A stretch of DNA of 11,223 nucleotides from Polynucleobacter meluiroseus (GTDB lineage: Bacteria > Pseudomonadota > Gammaproteobacteria > Burkholderiales > Burkholderiaceae), in NCBI GenBank assembly GCA_945867755.1, contig CAMBJN010000033.1:1-11223 (forward strand). Reading direction: 5' to 3'. The position numbers were made by a program, and so were the translations under genes. Positions 1 through 7,253 of the stretch are shown here, one piece after another. Position 1 is the stretch's first letter. Every line of letters begins with the position of its first letter. The notes under the pieces are model-generated. The model saw nothing but the letters and a program-made list of their open reading frames with translations. It made no database searches and had not been told where the DNA came from.

Positions 1-35
1 CTGGATCACTTAATGCCGAGCTAGAGATCATCTAA
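1..35 (+). CDS. flgI: FlgI, flagellar P-ring protein, C-terminal end only
   Basis: Reading from base 3, the window opens with ten codons giving GSLNAELEII and then a TAA stop at 33-35. This matches the conserved end of FlgI, which in E. coli closes with a very similar ...AKLEII tail. FlgI is secreted to the periplasm and forms the P ring, the rod bushing in the peptidoglycan layer. The stop codon overlaps the flgJ start by one base (TAATG), the tight flgI-flgJ junction normal in flg operons, which supports the call. Only about 3% of the protein is visible, so nothing can be said about its integrity; identity rests on the tail motif plus position before flgJ. Confidence 0.8.
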   Translation, partial: GSLNAELEII

Positions 36-943
36 TGACTACCCCAGTAGGTGCTGATTTTCAAGCCAGTCAATCGATTGCGATTGATGCTAAGAGTTTA
101 GGTAATTTAAAAGCAGCAGCTAAGAAAAGTTCACCTGAGGCACTAAACCAGGCTGCAAAACAATTTGAGGCGCTTTTCTTGAATATGGTGATCAAGAGTA
201 TGCGTGATGCAACTCCAACTGATGTGAACCAAACAAGTTCAGATAGAAAGCTATTCACCAGCATGTTTGATCAGCAAATGAGTCAGGTCATGGCCCAAAG
301 AGGCGTTGGGCTTGCTGACATGATGATTAAACAACTTCAAAATGCCGCCAGTTTTAATCAACTTGATCCAAAGCTAATGGAAATCAAGGAAAAAGGTGCG
401 CCTGAACCTATGCCTTTGAACGTTCCAAAGACATTTGAGCTAAATAAACCTTCGCAAGCAGGCTTTAACTTATCTGGACTAACTGACAAAGTAAAAGAAT
501 TCATTGAGCCACTGTTTTCACAAGCTAAGGAAGCCAGTCAGAAAACTGGATTGCCTCCGCAGTTCATCTTAGGGCAAGCTGCACTTGAGAGTGGTTGGGG
601 GAAGCGTCAAATATTGAATGCAGATGGATCAACCAGCCACAATATTTTTGGAATAAAAGCCAATGCAAGTTGGCAAGGTAAAACCACTGAGATATTAACC
701 ACAGAATATATCAATGGAAAACCCGAAAAGGTCATGGCTACATTTAGATCTTATGACTCATATTCTGAGGCTTTTTCTGATTACGCCAATTTAATATCAA
801 CAAGCCCAAGATATAAAAATTTAATTGAGAACGGCCAAACTTTATTAGGGTTTGTTCAAGGTTTAAAAAAGGCTGGGTATGCAACAGATACAGCCTATGC
901 GGAAAAATTAAGCAACTTAATTCGGACGAATTTCAAGGCATAA
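35..943 (+). CDS. flgJ: FlgJ, rod-cap protein with peptidoglycan hydrolase domain
   Basis: FlgJ caps the growing flagellar rod in the periplasm and cuts a hole in peptidoglycan for it. At 302 residues it is close to the usual bifunctional length of about 313. Residues about 40-105 carry the rod-binding domain (KQFEALFLNMVIKSMRDATP at 42-61). A linker rich in Pro and Lys follows at about 110-145. The glucosaminidase-type (GH73) hydrolase domain spans about 150-300, with the catalytic Glu at 185 in AALESGWG and a second conserved Glu at 224 in TTEY, equivalent to the pair described for Salmonella FlgJ. GYATDTAYAEKL near the end is also typical. No signal peptide is seen, as expected for a protein exported by the flagellar apparatus. 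The ATG overlaps the flgI stop by one base, and only a weak GAG Shine-Dalgarno lies 8 bases upstream, suggesting coupling to flgI. Confidence 0.96.
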   Translation: MTTPVGADFQASQSIAIDAKSLGNLKAAAKKSSPEALNQAAKQFEALFLNMVIKSMRDATPTDVNQTSSDRKLFTSMFDQQMSQVMAQRGVGLADMMIKQLQNAASFNQLDPKLMEIKEKGAPEPMPLNVPKTFELNKPSQAGFNLSGLTDKVKEFIEPLFSQAKEASQKTGLPPQFILGQAALESGWGKRQILNADGSTSHNIFGIKANASWQGKTTEILTTEYINGKPEKVMATFRSYDSYSEAFSDYANLISTSPRYKNLIENGQTLLGFVQGLKKAGYATDTAYAEKLSNLIRTNFKA

Positions 944-983
944 ATTAGCAAGATTTAGAGGCGCAGCATTATTTATAAAAGTC

Positions 984-1010
984 TCATGTTTTCTGTAAAT
1001 ATGCCGTTGT
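984..1010 (+). promoter_or_regulatory. Candidate FliA (sigma-28) promoter upstream of flgK
   Basis: TCATGTTT at 984-991 and GCCGTTGT at 1003-1010 are separated by exactly 11 bases. Against the flagellar sigma-28 consensus TAAAGTTT-N11-GCCGATAA this gives 6/8 and 5/8 matches, including the GTTT of the -35 and the GCCG of the -10. It lies in the 94-base flgJ-flgK gap, the only sizeable gap on the + strand side, about 27 bases before the flgK ATG. In enterics flgKL has its own late promoter read by FliA, so the location is the expected one. The match is imperfect and found by eye. Confidence 0.45.
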
Positions 1011-1037
1011 AACTATATGTAGTATTGAAAGGTGTAA

Positions 1038-2705
1038 ATGGCTGATATTTTATCGATCGCACAAAGTGGATTGCATGCTGCACAGGCAGGCATTAACACG
1101 ACTGGTCAAAATATTGCTAACGTTTCTACCCCTGGATATTCAAGACAGGTTGTGGAGCAGCAGCCAAGTCCCTCAGTTCAATATGGATTGACGTCGGTTG
1201 GCCAAGGCACAAACGTAACGGGCATTAATCGTATTTATAGTGAATTTTTAGCTCTGCAAGCCAATACTGCCAGAACAACAAGCAGTAATTTAGCGACACA
1301 AAGCGCTGAAATGCAACCCATTAATAACTTGTTGACTGACTCAAGCTCTGGATTGTCGACAGCGGTTTTAAGCTTTTTCAATAAATTACAAGATTTATCA
1401 TCCAAGCCTTCAGATACTTCAACTCGTCAGACGGTTATTTCTGCATCACAAAACCTTGTGGCAAGATTTAATGATGCTCAGAAGCAGTTGACCAATGTCA
1501 ACGGTGGCTTGAATCTCCAAATTAAAGACAGCGTTACCAAAATTAATGAGGCAGCATCTCAAATCGCTTCATTGAATCAACAAATTGCTGTTTCACAAAC
1601 AAATCGCGGTGGATCAAACGTCAACGGTCTTTTAGATCAGCGTGATCAGGTAGTTGCTAATCTTAGCAAACAAATCAAGCTCACAGTGAACGAGCAAGAT
1701 GGCAACTATAACGTCATGATTGGGAACGGAGTGCCTTTGGTGCTTGCATTCAATACATACAAACTTGAAACAGTGGCTAGCAAAATTGATCCAACTCGAT
1801 TGAATGTGAGTCACACCCCAAATGGTGGAACACAGGTTGATGTATCAGATGTTTTATTAGGCGGTTCTTTAGGCGGTATTTTTGATTTCAGAAAAAATAT
1901 TCTTAACCCGACACAAAATACCATCGGGCAAATCATCTTATCCATCACATCGGATATTAATACTGTCAATAAGAATGGTTTAAAACCCAATGGGCAGCAA
2001 GGCACAAACATCTTTACTCAGCCGGCAAGTTTGGCCACTCCTTACAAAACAAATACGGGTAGTGGGGGTATAAGCATTGCCATCACTAATACAAATTTAC
2101 TCACTAACAGTGATTACATCTTAGAAAAAACTGGTGCAGGAGACTCATATAGGTTAACTCGAGTTTCTGATGGGGTGGATCTGCATACAAACAGTGCTTT
2201 AGCAACCATTACTAATGCTGGATTTTCACTATCTATTAGTTCTGGCACGGTATCTACAGGCGATCAATTTTTATTAAGACCGACGTATTCCGGGGCTAGT
2301 AGCTATTCAGTGACAGCAACCATTAATGACCTAGCAACCGCAGCAGCAGGAGCCACACAGGCAAGTCCAGTTGTCCCACCTGCACCTGGTGACAATACCA
2401 ACGTTCTTGCCATGCTAGCTAAACAAACTTCATTGGTCATGAATGGTGGTTTAAGTACCTACCAAGACACATTGGGAGGACTGATCAGTACTGTTGGTAA
2501 TAAATCAGCAGAATTAAAGGCCACAAGTGCGTATGCAGATCAGTGGCAGCAAAGCTCAAGTATTGCTATGGAGAACTACTCTGGCATTAATCTTGAAGAA
2601 GAAGCAGCGAACTTATTACGTTATCAACAAGCCTATCAAGCATCAGGCACCGTCTTGCAAATGGCCAGACAAATGTTTGATAGCATCCTCGGCATCATGC
2701 GGTAA
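1038..2705 (+). CDS. flgK: FlgK, hook-filament junction protein 1 (HAP1)
   Basis: FlgK is exported through the flagellum and forms the first junction zone between hook and filament. The 555-residue length agrees with the family (547 in E. coli). The N-terminal D0 helix carries the axial-protein signature, with SGLHAAQAGINTTGQNIANV at residues 10-29 followed by STPGYSRQ. The C-terminal D0 region has the matching signature, with GINLEEEAANLLRYQQAYQA then GTVLQMARQMFDSILGIMR. These two helical ends pair to build the tube, while the Ser/Thr/Asn-rich middle (about residues 200-450) forms the exposed domains. A Pro-rich linker PVVPPAPGDN precedes the C-terminal helices. A good Shine-Dalgarno, AAAGG at 1028-1032, lies 5 bases before the ATG. 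flgL follows after 19 bases, so both are probably co-transcribed, possibly as a FliA-dependent late unit. Confidence 0.97.
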   Translation: MADILSIAQSGLHAAQAGINTTGQNIANVSTPGYSRQVVEQQPSPSVQYGLTSVGQGTNVTGINRIYSEFLALQANTARTTSSNLATQSAEMQPINNLLTDSSSGLSTAVLSFFNKLQDLSSKPSDTSTRQTVISASQNLVARFNDAQKQLTNVNGGLNLQIKDSVTKINEAASQIASLNQQIAVSQTNRGGSNVNGLLDQRDQVVANLSKQIKLTVNEQDGNYNVMIGNGVPLVLAFNTYKLETVASKIDPTRLNVSHTPNGGTQVDVSDVLLGGSLGGIFDFRKNILNPTQNTIGQIILSITSDINTVNKNGLKPNGQQGTNIFTQPASLATPYKTNTGSGGISIAITNTNLLTNSDYILEKTGAGDSYRLTRVSDGVDLHTNSALATITNAGFSLSISSGTVSTGDQFLLRPTYSGASSYSVTATINDLATAAAGATQASPVVPPAPGDNTNVLAMLAKQTSLVMNGGLSTYQDTLGGLISTVGNKSAELKATSAYADQWQQSSSIAMENYSGINLEEEAANLLRYQQAYQASGTVLQMARQMFDSILGIMR

Positions 2706-2724
2706 TTAAATCCTTAGGTAACCT

Positions 2725-3618
2725 ATGCGTATCAGCACCAATACAATTTATCAGCTCAGCACCAGTCAAATGACTGCTCTACAAGAGAAAATCTCTCAGA
2801 CTTCACAGCAGGCAAGTACTGGCAAAAAAGTAATGACCCCTCAGGATGATCCAGTGGGTTCGGCGAAGATATTAGAAGCAAAGCAGGCGATTTCAATCAA
2901 TGATCAATATGCAGTGAACCGCAATGCTTTGAAATACACCATTGGTATTGCTAATGTCGCTTTGGACGGTGTTCAAGATGTTATGCAGAGTATGAATGAA
3001 CAAATTGTAAGTTTAGGTAACGGAACCTTAAGCAGTTCTAATCGACAGTCAATTGCTATAACACTGCAATCTCAATTAGATCATTTGGTGTCTCTTTCAA
3101 ATACCAAAGATGCTGCTGGACATTACATATTCTCTGGTTATAAGTCTGACACGGCCTCAATTAATGCATCAACGTATGCATATGGCGGTGATGCAAATAA
3201 TGCAGCGATACAAGTTGATAGCTCGACCCAATTGGGTTTGGGTGTTAATGCCAACACCATATTCTCGGTTGGATTTCTCGCGCAAGTTAAAGCAAGTATT
3301 ATCGTATTGAATAATGCATCATCAACAGACGCAGAAAAAGCAACAGCAATCAGTGATTTATCAACGAAATTCAATGCATCTAAAATAACCGTCAATGCTG
3401 CACAAGTAACGCTTGGTACAACTGAAAATAGATTAACTAGCATGGATTCGATTGGTGGTGAGCGTGCATTAGCTTATAAAGATGCAGTATCTTCTTTGGA
3501 AGACGTTGACTACAATAAAGTTTTATCAGATTTAGCAAGACAGCAATTGCAGCTTCAAGTTGCTCAAAAAACATTCACTCAAATCAGTAACCTGAGTATC
3601 TTTAACTACATCAAGTAA
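2725..3618 (+). CDS. flgL: FlgL, hook-filament junction protein 3 (HAP3)
   Basis: FlgL forms the second junction layer, on which flagellin subunits build. The 297-residue length is slightly under E. coli's 317. The N-terminus MRISTNTIYQLSTSQMTALQ followed by SQTSQQASTGKKVMTPQDDPVGSAK is the typical flagellin-like D0/D1 helix with the STGK...DDP motif at about residues 31-46. The C-terminus (VDYNKVLSDLARQQLQLQVA, then NLSIFNYIK) is the matching helix of the pair. No signal peptide is present, consistent with export through the flagellar channel. AGG at 2716-2718 is 6 bases upstream of the ATG and serves as the Shine-Dalgarno. The gene directly follows flgK and is the last one on the + strand; its stop is 16 bases from the stop of the convergent fliR. 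Confidence 0.96.
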   Translation: MRISTNTIYQLSTSQMTALQEKISQTSQQASTGKKVMTPQDDPVGSAKILEAKQAISINDQYAVNRNALKYTIGIANVALDGVQDVMQSMNEQIVSLGNGTLSSSNRQSIAITLQSQLDHLVSLSNTKDAAGHYIFSGYKSDTASINASTYAYGGDANNAAIQVDSSTQLGLGVNANTIFSVGFLAQVKASIIVLNNASSTDAEKATAISDLSTKFNASKITVNAAQVTLGTTENRLTSMDSIGGERALAYKDAVSSLEDVDYNKVLSDLARQQLQLQVAQKTFTQISNLSIFNYIK

Positions 3619-3628
3619 TTAATTAAGC

Positions 3629-3644
3629 AGCTAGTTAATTAGCT
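3629..3644. terminator. Weak stem-loop at the convergent flgL/fliR junction
   Basis: AGCTA (3629-3633) and TAGCT (3640-3644) form a 5-bp stem around GTTAAT, extendable by one G-U pair. It overlaps the last codons of fliR and sits 10 bases after the flgL stop. Neither strand has a proper T tract after it, although the - strand side continues into A/T-rich TTAATTAATTA. The location is right for a shared terminator, but the stem is short and A/T-rich, so the terminator call is tentative. Confidence 0.2.
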
Positions 3645-4420
3645 AGGGCAGCTGTTGCCTGCCTGATCATTTGGATTCCCAGATCAAGGGAATTGATGAT
3701 TGGGCTGCTCCAATATGGCATATTAATAGACAGCATCAGAAACCCAACACCAATGGTGATTGGGAAGCCAATACCAAACAGATTCAATTGAGGCGCAGCT
3801 TTGGTCAAAATTCCAAGAGCAATATTGGCTATCAATAGGGTGGTTACGATGGGTAAAGAAAGTTGCAATCCTATGCTAAATATATTTGACCCCCAATAAG
3901 CCAAATCTCTAAACGCAATCGGAGCTAAAGATATTTGGTCGATGGGGATGGTTTTAAAGCTATCAAAAAAAGACTCAAGCATGACTAAGTGCAAATTGGT
4001 ACTAAGAAACAATGCCAAGGCCAGCAATGATAAAAATTGCGAGATAACAATTGTTTGCGCTTGTGTCTGAGGGTTATAAAAAGTTGCAAAGCCCAAGCCC
4101 ATTGATACACCAATCAATTCACCGGCCATCTCGATGGCTGAAAATATCACCCGCATGACAAATCCAATTGAAACACCAATTAAGAATTGGTTAATCAAAA
4201 TCAGAAGACCATCCATTGATAATGGATCTTTTGTCACCATGAGCGGGATTCCAGGCATGATCAGAATGGTCATGGCAATGGCGAGGCCAATGCGTGTTGT
4301 TACTGGAAAAGAGTTCTGGCTAAGAAGGGGGGCGCTTGAAAAAAGACCCAATATTCGACTAAAAGGCCAAATAAAAGTAGCGACCAAATTGAGCAATTCT
4401 TGACTGGTTATCTGGAACAT
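3635..4420 (-). CDS. fliR: FliR, flagellar type III export gate membrane protein
   Basis: FliR assembles with FliP and FliQ into the export gate in the inner membrane at the centre of the basal body. The 261 residues equal the E. coli length. The protein is highly hydrophobic, with about six membrane segments (roughly residues 10-30, 42-62, 70-95, 120-142, 178-203 and 213-235). Family features include SRILGLFSSAPLLSQ at 21-35, the polar GFATFYNPQTQAQT stretch at 110-123, and GIGFPITIGVGFLML at 216-230. The gene follows fliQ after 29 bases; AGG sits only a few bases before the ATG, so initiation is probably weak or coupled. It is the last gene of the fli array and runs head-on toward flgL. In some bacteria fliR is fused to flhB; here it is a separate full-length gene. 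Confidence 0.96.
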   Translation of the reverse strand: MFQITSQELLNLVATFIWPFSRILGLFSSAPLLSQNSFPVTTRIGLAIAMTILIMPGIPLMVTKDPLSMDGLLILINQFLIGVSIGFVMRVIFSAIEMAGELIGVSMGLGFATFYNPQTQAQTIVISQFLSLLALALFLSTNLHLVMLESFFDSFKTIPIDQISLAPIAFRDLAYWGSNIFSIGLQLSLPIVTTLLIANIALGILTKAAPQLNLFGIGFPITIGVGFLMLSINMPYWSSPIINSLDLGIQMIRQATAALAN

Positions 4421-4449
4421 GGCCTATTCAATCAAGATGCCCTTGTGTT

Positions 4450-4719
4450 TTAACGGCCAAAACTAGCAATATTAGTCAGCACTAACTTGAAGTAGTCTTC
4501 AAACGATGTCAGCATCCAAGGACCGGCAACAACCAATGCAATCAAAATGCCTAAAAGTTTTGGAATAAATGAAAGTGTTGCTTCATTAATCTGAGTGGCT
4601 GCTTGAAAAATACTGATCACAAGTCCGATGATCAAGGCAACTAAGAGTAATGGACCTGCTAACATGATCGTTAAATCAATTGCTTGTCTGCCAAGCATCA
4701 TTGTGTCTTGTGGGTTCAT
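4450..4719 (-). CDS. fliQ: FliQ, flagellar type III export gate small membrane protein
   Basis: FliQ is the small two-helix membrane subunit that wraps around the FliP/FliR core of the export gate. Its 89 residues equal the E. coli length. Two membrane segments are visible at about 15-38 (LTIMLAGPLLLVALIIGLVI) and 52-74, joined by the conserved polar loop QAATQINEATLSFIPK at 39-54. The N-terminus with MNPQD...GRQAI is typical. The start lies 7 bases after the fliP stop. No clear Shine-Dalgarno is seen in the A/T-rich spacer, so translation is probably coupled to fliP. The gene lies between fliP and fliR, as is standard. Confidence 0.96.
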   Translation of the reverse strand: MNPQDTMMLGRQAIDLTIMLAGPLLLVALIIGLVISIFQAATQINEATLSFIPKLLGILIALVVAGPWMLTSFEDYFKLVLTNIASFGR

Positions 4720-4726
4720 GAATTTT

Positions 4727-5548
4727 TCAAGAAAAACTCTGAGCTAAAGAACCTAATAGTAATTGCCACCCATCAACAAGAACAAAGAGCATTAATTTGA
4801 ATGGAAGTGACACAATGGACGGTGGAACCATCATCATACCCATCGCCATTAGAATGGAAGCCACCACCATATCTATGATTAAGAATGGCAGGAATACTGT
4901 AAATCCAATCTGAAAAGCAGTTTTTAACTCACTTGTAACAAAGGCGGGAACTAAGATGGTTAATGGGATATTGTTAACGTCAAATACCTCATTAGATTTT
5001 GACATTTTTACAAAAAGAGCTAAATCAGCCTCCCTTGTTTGTTTAGTCATAAATGCTTTAAGGGGTTCTGCCGCTCTATCGATAGCTACAGTGGTGGAAA
5101 TCTTGTTTGCAGCTAATGGCTCATAAGCATTTTTATAGATGTCATCAATGACTGGGCTCATGATGAAAAAAGTCATAAACAAAGCTAAACCAATTAACAC
5201 CTGATTGGGCGGTGAGTTTGTTGTGCCCAAGGCTGATCGAAGTAAAGATAAAACGATGATGATCCTCGTAAAGCTGGTCATCATCAAAATAACCGCTGGT
5301 AAAAAGGTCAGCGATGTTAATAATATAAGTAGCTGTAAGGTTAAGCTATAGGTTTGACCGCCAGCAGCGTTTTTACTGACATTAAGGCCCGGCAATTCTT
5401 GAGCTAGGGCTGGCTGAATAAAAAAAGTGAATAATCCAGCAAATAAAACACTTGAAATCACCAAGAACTTCACACGATTCTGTTGGTATTTACCCAGAGT
5501 TTCTACAAAAGAAAACTTCTTAAAAAAAGAAAAGCAATTATTTAACAT
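4727..5548 (-). CDS. fliP: FliP, flagellar type III export gate membrane protein
   Basis: FliP is the core pore subunit of the export gate (five copies with one FliR and four FliQ in solved structures). A cleavable signal peptide is evident: hydrophobic core at about residues 27-46 and a likely cut after ALA at 47-49, before QELPG. Both family signatures are present, PAVILMMTSFTRIIIVLSLL at 84-103 and FLIIDMVVASILMAMGMMM at 222-240. Four membrane segments follow the signal. The 273 residues exceed E. coli's 245 because of an N-terminal stretch of about 25 residues before the signal peptide. The ATG overlaps the fliO end by 11 bases and lacks a strong Shine-Dalgarno. A GTG at codon 26 (5471-5473) would give 248 residues and a conventional signal peptide but also has no clear ribosome-binding site, so the start is uncertain. 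Confidence 0.95.
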   Translation of the reverse strand: MLNNCFSFFKKFSFVETLGKYQQNRVKFLVISSVLFAGLFTFFIQPALAQELPGLNVSKNAAGGQTYSLTLQLLILLTSLTFLPAVILMMTSFTRIIIVLSLLRSALGTTNSPPNQVLIGLALFMTFFIMSPVIDDIYKNAYEPLAANKISTTVAIDRAAEPLKAFMTKQTREADLALFVKMSKSNEVFDVNNIPLTILVPAFVTSELKTAFQIGFTVFLPFLIIDMVVASILMAMGMMMVPPSIVSLPFKLMLFVLVDGWQLLLGSLAQSFS

Positions 5549-5879
5549 TATTTTTTCTTAGGTAGGTATCTAACCAAGATTTAGCATTAAATGTTGCTGG
5601 AGTGGATGTTTCACCTTCGGCGCCATCCGTACCCGTTGTTTTTTGTAGGGTAGCAATGTGGCTTACCTGACCTGCTGCTACGCCAACAAGAATCAATTGT
5701 CCGGACACTTCAATTAAAGCAACTTTCTCTCTTGGGCCTAATGAGCTGATGGCTTTTAATTGAATTAAATTTGAAGGGCCACCGCGCCCCATTTGCAGTT
5801 TACGCAATAGATAAGCAAAACCCCATATAGCTAATAAAACTGCTGCAAGTGCGATGGTTGTTTGAAATAAAGCACTCAT
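5538..5879 (-). CDS. fliO: FliO, flagellar export gate assembly protein
   Basis: FliO helps FliP form its ring during export-gate assembly and is itself not part of the final pore. The 113 residues are near the usual size (121 in E. coli). A single membrane anchor spans about residues 6-26 (TTIALAAVLLAIWGFAYLL), followed by basic residues. The cytoplasmic part then has the conserved core LGPREKVALIEVSGQLILVG at 47-66. The acidic, Thr-rich stretch around 80-95 is poorly conserved in this family. The ATG overlaps the fliN stop by four bases (ATGA) and its own end overlaps fliP by 11, so three genes are translationally chained. FliO is the least conserved member of the set, but the anchor, core motif and position between fliN and fliP make the call firm. 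Confidence 0.93.
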   Translation of the reverse strand: MSALFQTTIALAAVLLAIWGFAYLLRKLQMGRGGPSNLIQLKAISSLGPREKVALIEVSGQLILVGVAAGQVSHIATLQKTTGTDGAEGETSTPATFNAKSWLDTYLRKNNVK

Positions 5880-6253
5880 TGGCGGCTTAACCTACGCATG
5901 CGCTCAGCTGGAGAAATGATGTCAGTTAGACGAATACCAAATTTATCTTGGATGACCACGATTTCAGCTTTTGCAACAAGAGTGCCGTTGACGTAGACAT
6001 CAAGAGGCTCCGCTACATTTGTATTGAGGGGAACAACTGAGCCTTGGGTTAAGCGGACTAAATTTTTGATAGGCATTTTAGTGCGACCCAATTCAACCGT
6101 TAACTGAACGGGAATGTCTAAAATAAAATCTATGCTTTGGGGGCTGTCCTCAGACACATCGCCCACATTTAAATCTTTGAAAACACCGCTAGAGTCAGCG
6201 GGCAACTCTTGCGCAATATTTTCAGGGGAATCAGGATTATTTTCTTCTGCCAT
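5876..6253 (-). CDS. fliN: FliN, flagellar motor switch C-ring protein
   Basis: FliN forms the lower rim of the cytoplasmic C ring together with FliM, acts in direction switching, and docks the FliH-FliI export ATPase. The protein has 125 residues (137 in E. coli). The first 40 or so are acidic and probably disordered. The rest, about 43-117, is a SpoA fold: ILDIPVQLTVELGRTKMPIK at 45-64, then LTQGSVVPL, LDVYVNG, and KFGIRLTDIISPAERMRRL at the end. The start is ATG with AAAGAG about 7 bases upstream, 11 bases after the fliM stop. Its stop overlaps the fliO start as ATGA. A FliY-type fusion can be excluded, because no CheC-like domain is present. Confidence 0.96.
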   Translation of the reverse strand: MAEENNPDSPENIAQELPADSSGVFKDLNVGDVSEDSPQSIDFILDIPVQLTVELGRTKMPIKNLVRLTQGSVVPLNTNVAEPLDVYVNGTLVAKAEIVVIQDKFGIRLTDIISPAERMRRLSRQ

Positions 6254-6264
6254 ATAAAAACTCT

Positions 6265-7251
6265 TTAGGTGAGATGTGTGAAGGAGTCAAAATTATGAAT
6301 AATCTTTTCTACTTGAATGCATAAGCGATTATCTTTCTGACCATAAGTGCACTCAATGACTGGTAAACCTTCTACCTTTAAATTAATGAGATGCGGAAGT
6401 TCTGTATATAAAACATCTCCAACTTTTAGATCTAAAACCTTTTGGAGAGTGGTGGGAATATGACAAAGCTCTGCAACAGTGACAACTTCTGCATCGGACA
6501 TTTGCATTTTTAGCGATTCATACCAAATAGACTTAACATCAGCAGTGGCAGTATGTGAGTCACTGGAAATAATTTCTCTTGCAGGCTCTAGCATGGCGTT
6601 TGGTAAACAGAAGCTAATTCGACCACTGATATTGCCAACCTCAATGACAAAAGTTGTCACTGTTGTTAAGTCTGTTTGGGGTGCAATATTGGCAAAAGTA
6701 GGGTTCATCTCGGTTCGAATAAACGTCGGCTCAATTGGGTAGTAGGGCTCCCAAGCTGTCTGATAATTCAACAATAGAAGATTAAGAATACGTTGAATGG
6801 TTCTCAATTCTGTAGAGGTAAATTCTCTGACGAGGCCACCCAGTTCAAAGCGACCGTCCCCACCAAAAAAGCTATCAATGAATAAGAATGAAATATCGGG
6901 GTCAAAGACGCAAAGTCCGGTACCGTTTAATGGTTTTAGTTGAACTAAATTTAAGCAAGAAGGATTGATGATGGACTGTAGAAATTCGCCATATTCAATA
7001 ACTCTAATCGTGCCGGGTGTTACATTTGCTGATCTCTTTAAAAAGTTGTAAAGAGTAATTCTGGCTAAGCGAGTAAAGCCATCATTGATCATTTCAAGGG
7101 TTGGCAATTTCTGTGCCATATACCTTTGTTTGAGAGGATCATATTTAGCGACATCTGCGTCGCTAAATTGGAATGGAGGCTCTACTTTTGAACTCGAAAG
7201 TCCAGTTAGCAGAGTGTCCATTTCATTTTGAGAGAGAGATTCTTCGGCCAT
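6265..7251 (-). CDS. fliM: FliM, flagellar motor switch protein
   Basis: FliM is the C-ring switch component that binds phosphorylated CheY and reverses rotation. The 328 residues match the family (334 in E. coli). The N-terminal CheY-P-binding segment is clear as LSQNEMDTLL at residues 6-15. The CheC-like middle domain spans about 45-230 and carries the conserved GGDGR at 130-134, in the loop implicated in FliG/FliM contacts. NPTFANIAPQTD at 183-194 is also characteristic. The SpoA domain that pairs with FliN covers about 250-322. The ATG lies 2 bases after the fliL stop with no strong ribosome-binding site, so coupling to fliL is likely. An intact CheY-binding peptide implies that a chemotaxis pathway acts on this motor, although no che gene is in view. 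Confidence 0.97.
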   Translation of the reverse strand: MAEESLSQNEMDTLLTGLSSSKVEPPFQFSDADVAKYDPLKQRYMAQKLPTLEMINDGFTRLARITLYNFLKRSANVTPGTIRVIEYGEFLQSIINPSCLNLVQLKPLNGTGLCVFDPDISFLFIDSFFGGDGRFELGGLVREFTSTELRTIQRILNLLLLNYQTAWEPYYPIEPTFIRTEMNPTFANIAPQTDLTTVTTFVIEVGNISGRISFCLPNAMLEPAREIISSDSHTATADVKSIWYESLKMQMSDAEVVTVAELCHIPTTLQKVLDLKVGDVLYTELPHLINLKVEGLPVIECTYGQKDNRLCIQVEKIIHNFDSFTHLT

Positions 7252-7253
7252 GG

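Noticed and set aside
2706..2724. TAGGT-A-ACCTA inverted repeat before flgL as an operator
   Set aside because: An 11-base palindrome that coincides with the flgL Shine-Dalgarno; too short to fold and easily explained by chance.
3138..3443. Open frame of 101 codons on the - strand inside flgL
   Set aside because: It lies wholly antisense to a clear flgL, shows no recognisable motif or ribosome-binding site, and its composition mirrors flgL codons; a chance shadow.
3647..3659. GGCA...TGCC inverted repeat in the fliR 3' end as a terminator stem
   Set aside because: Only 4 bp with a 5-base loop, inside coding sequence, with no T tract.
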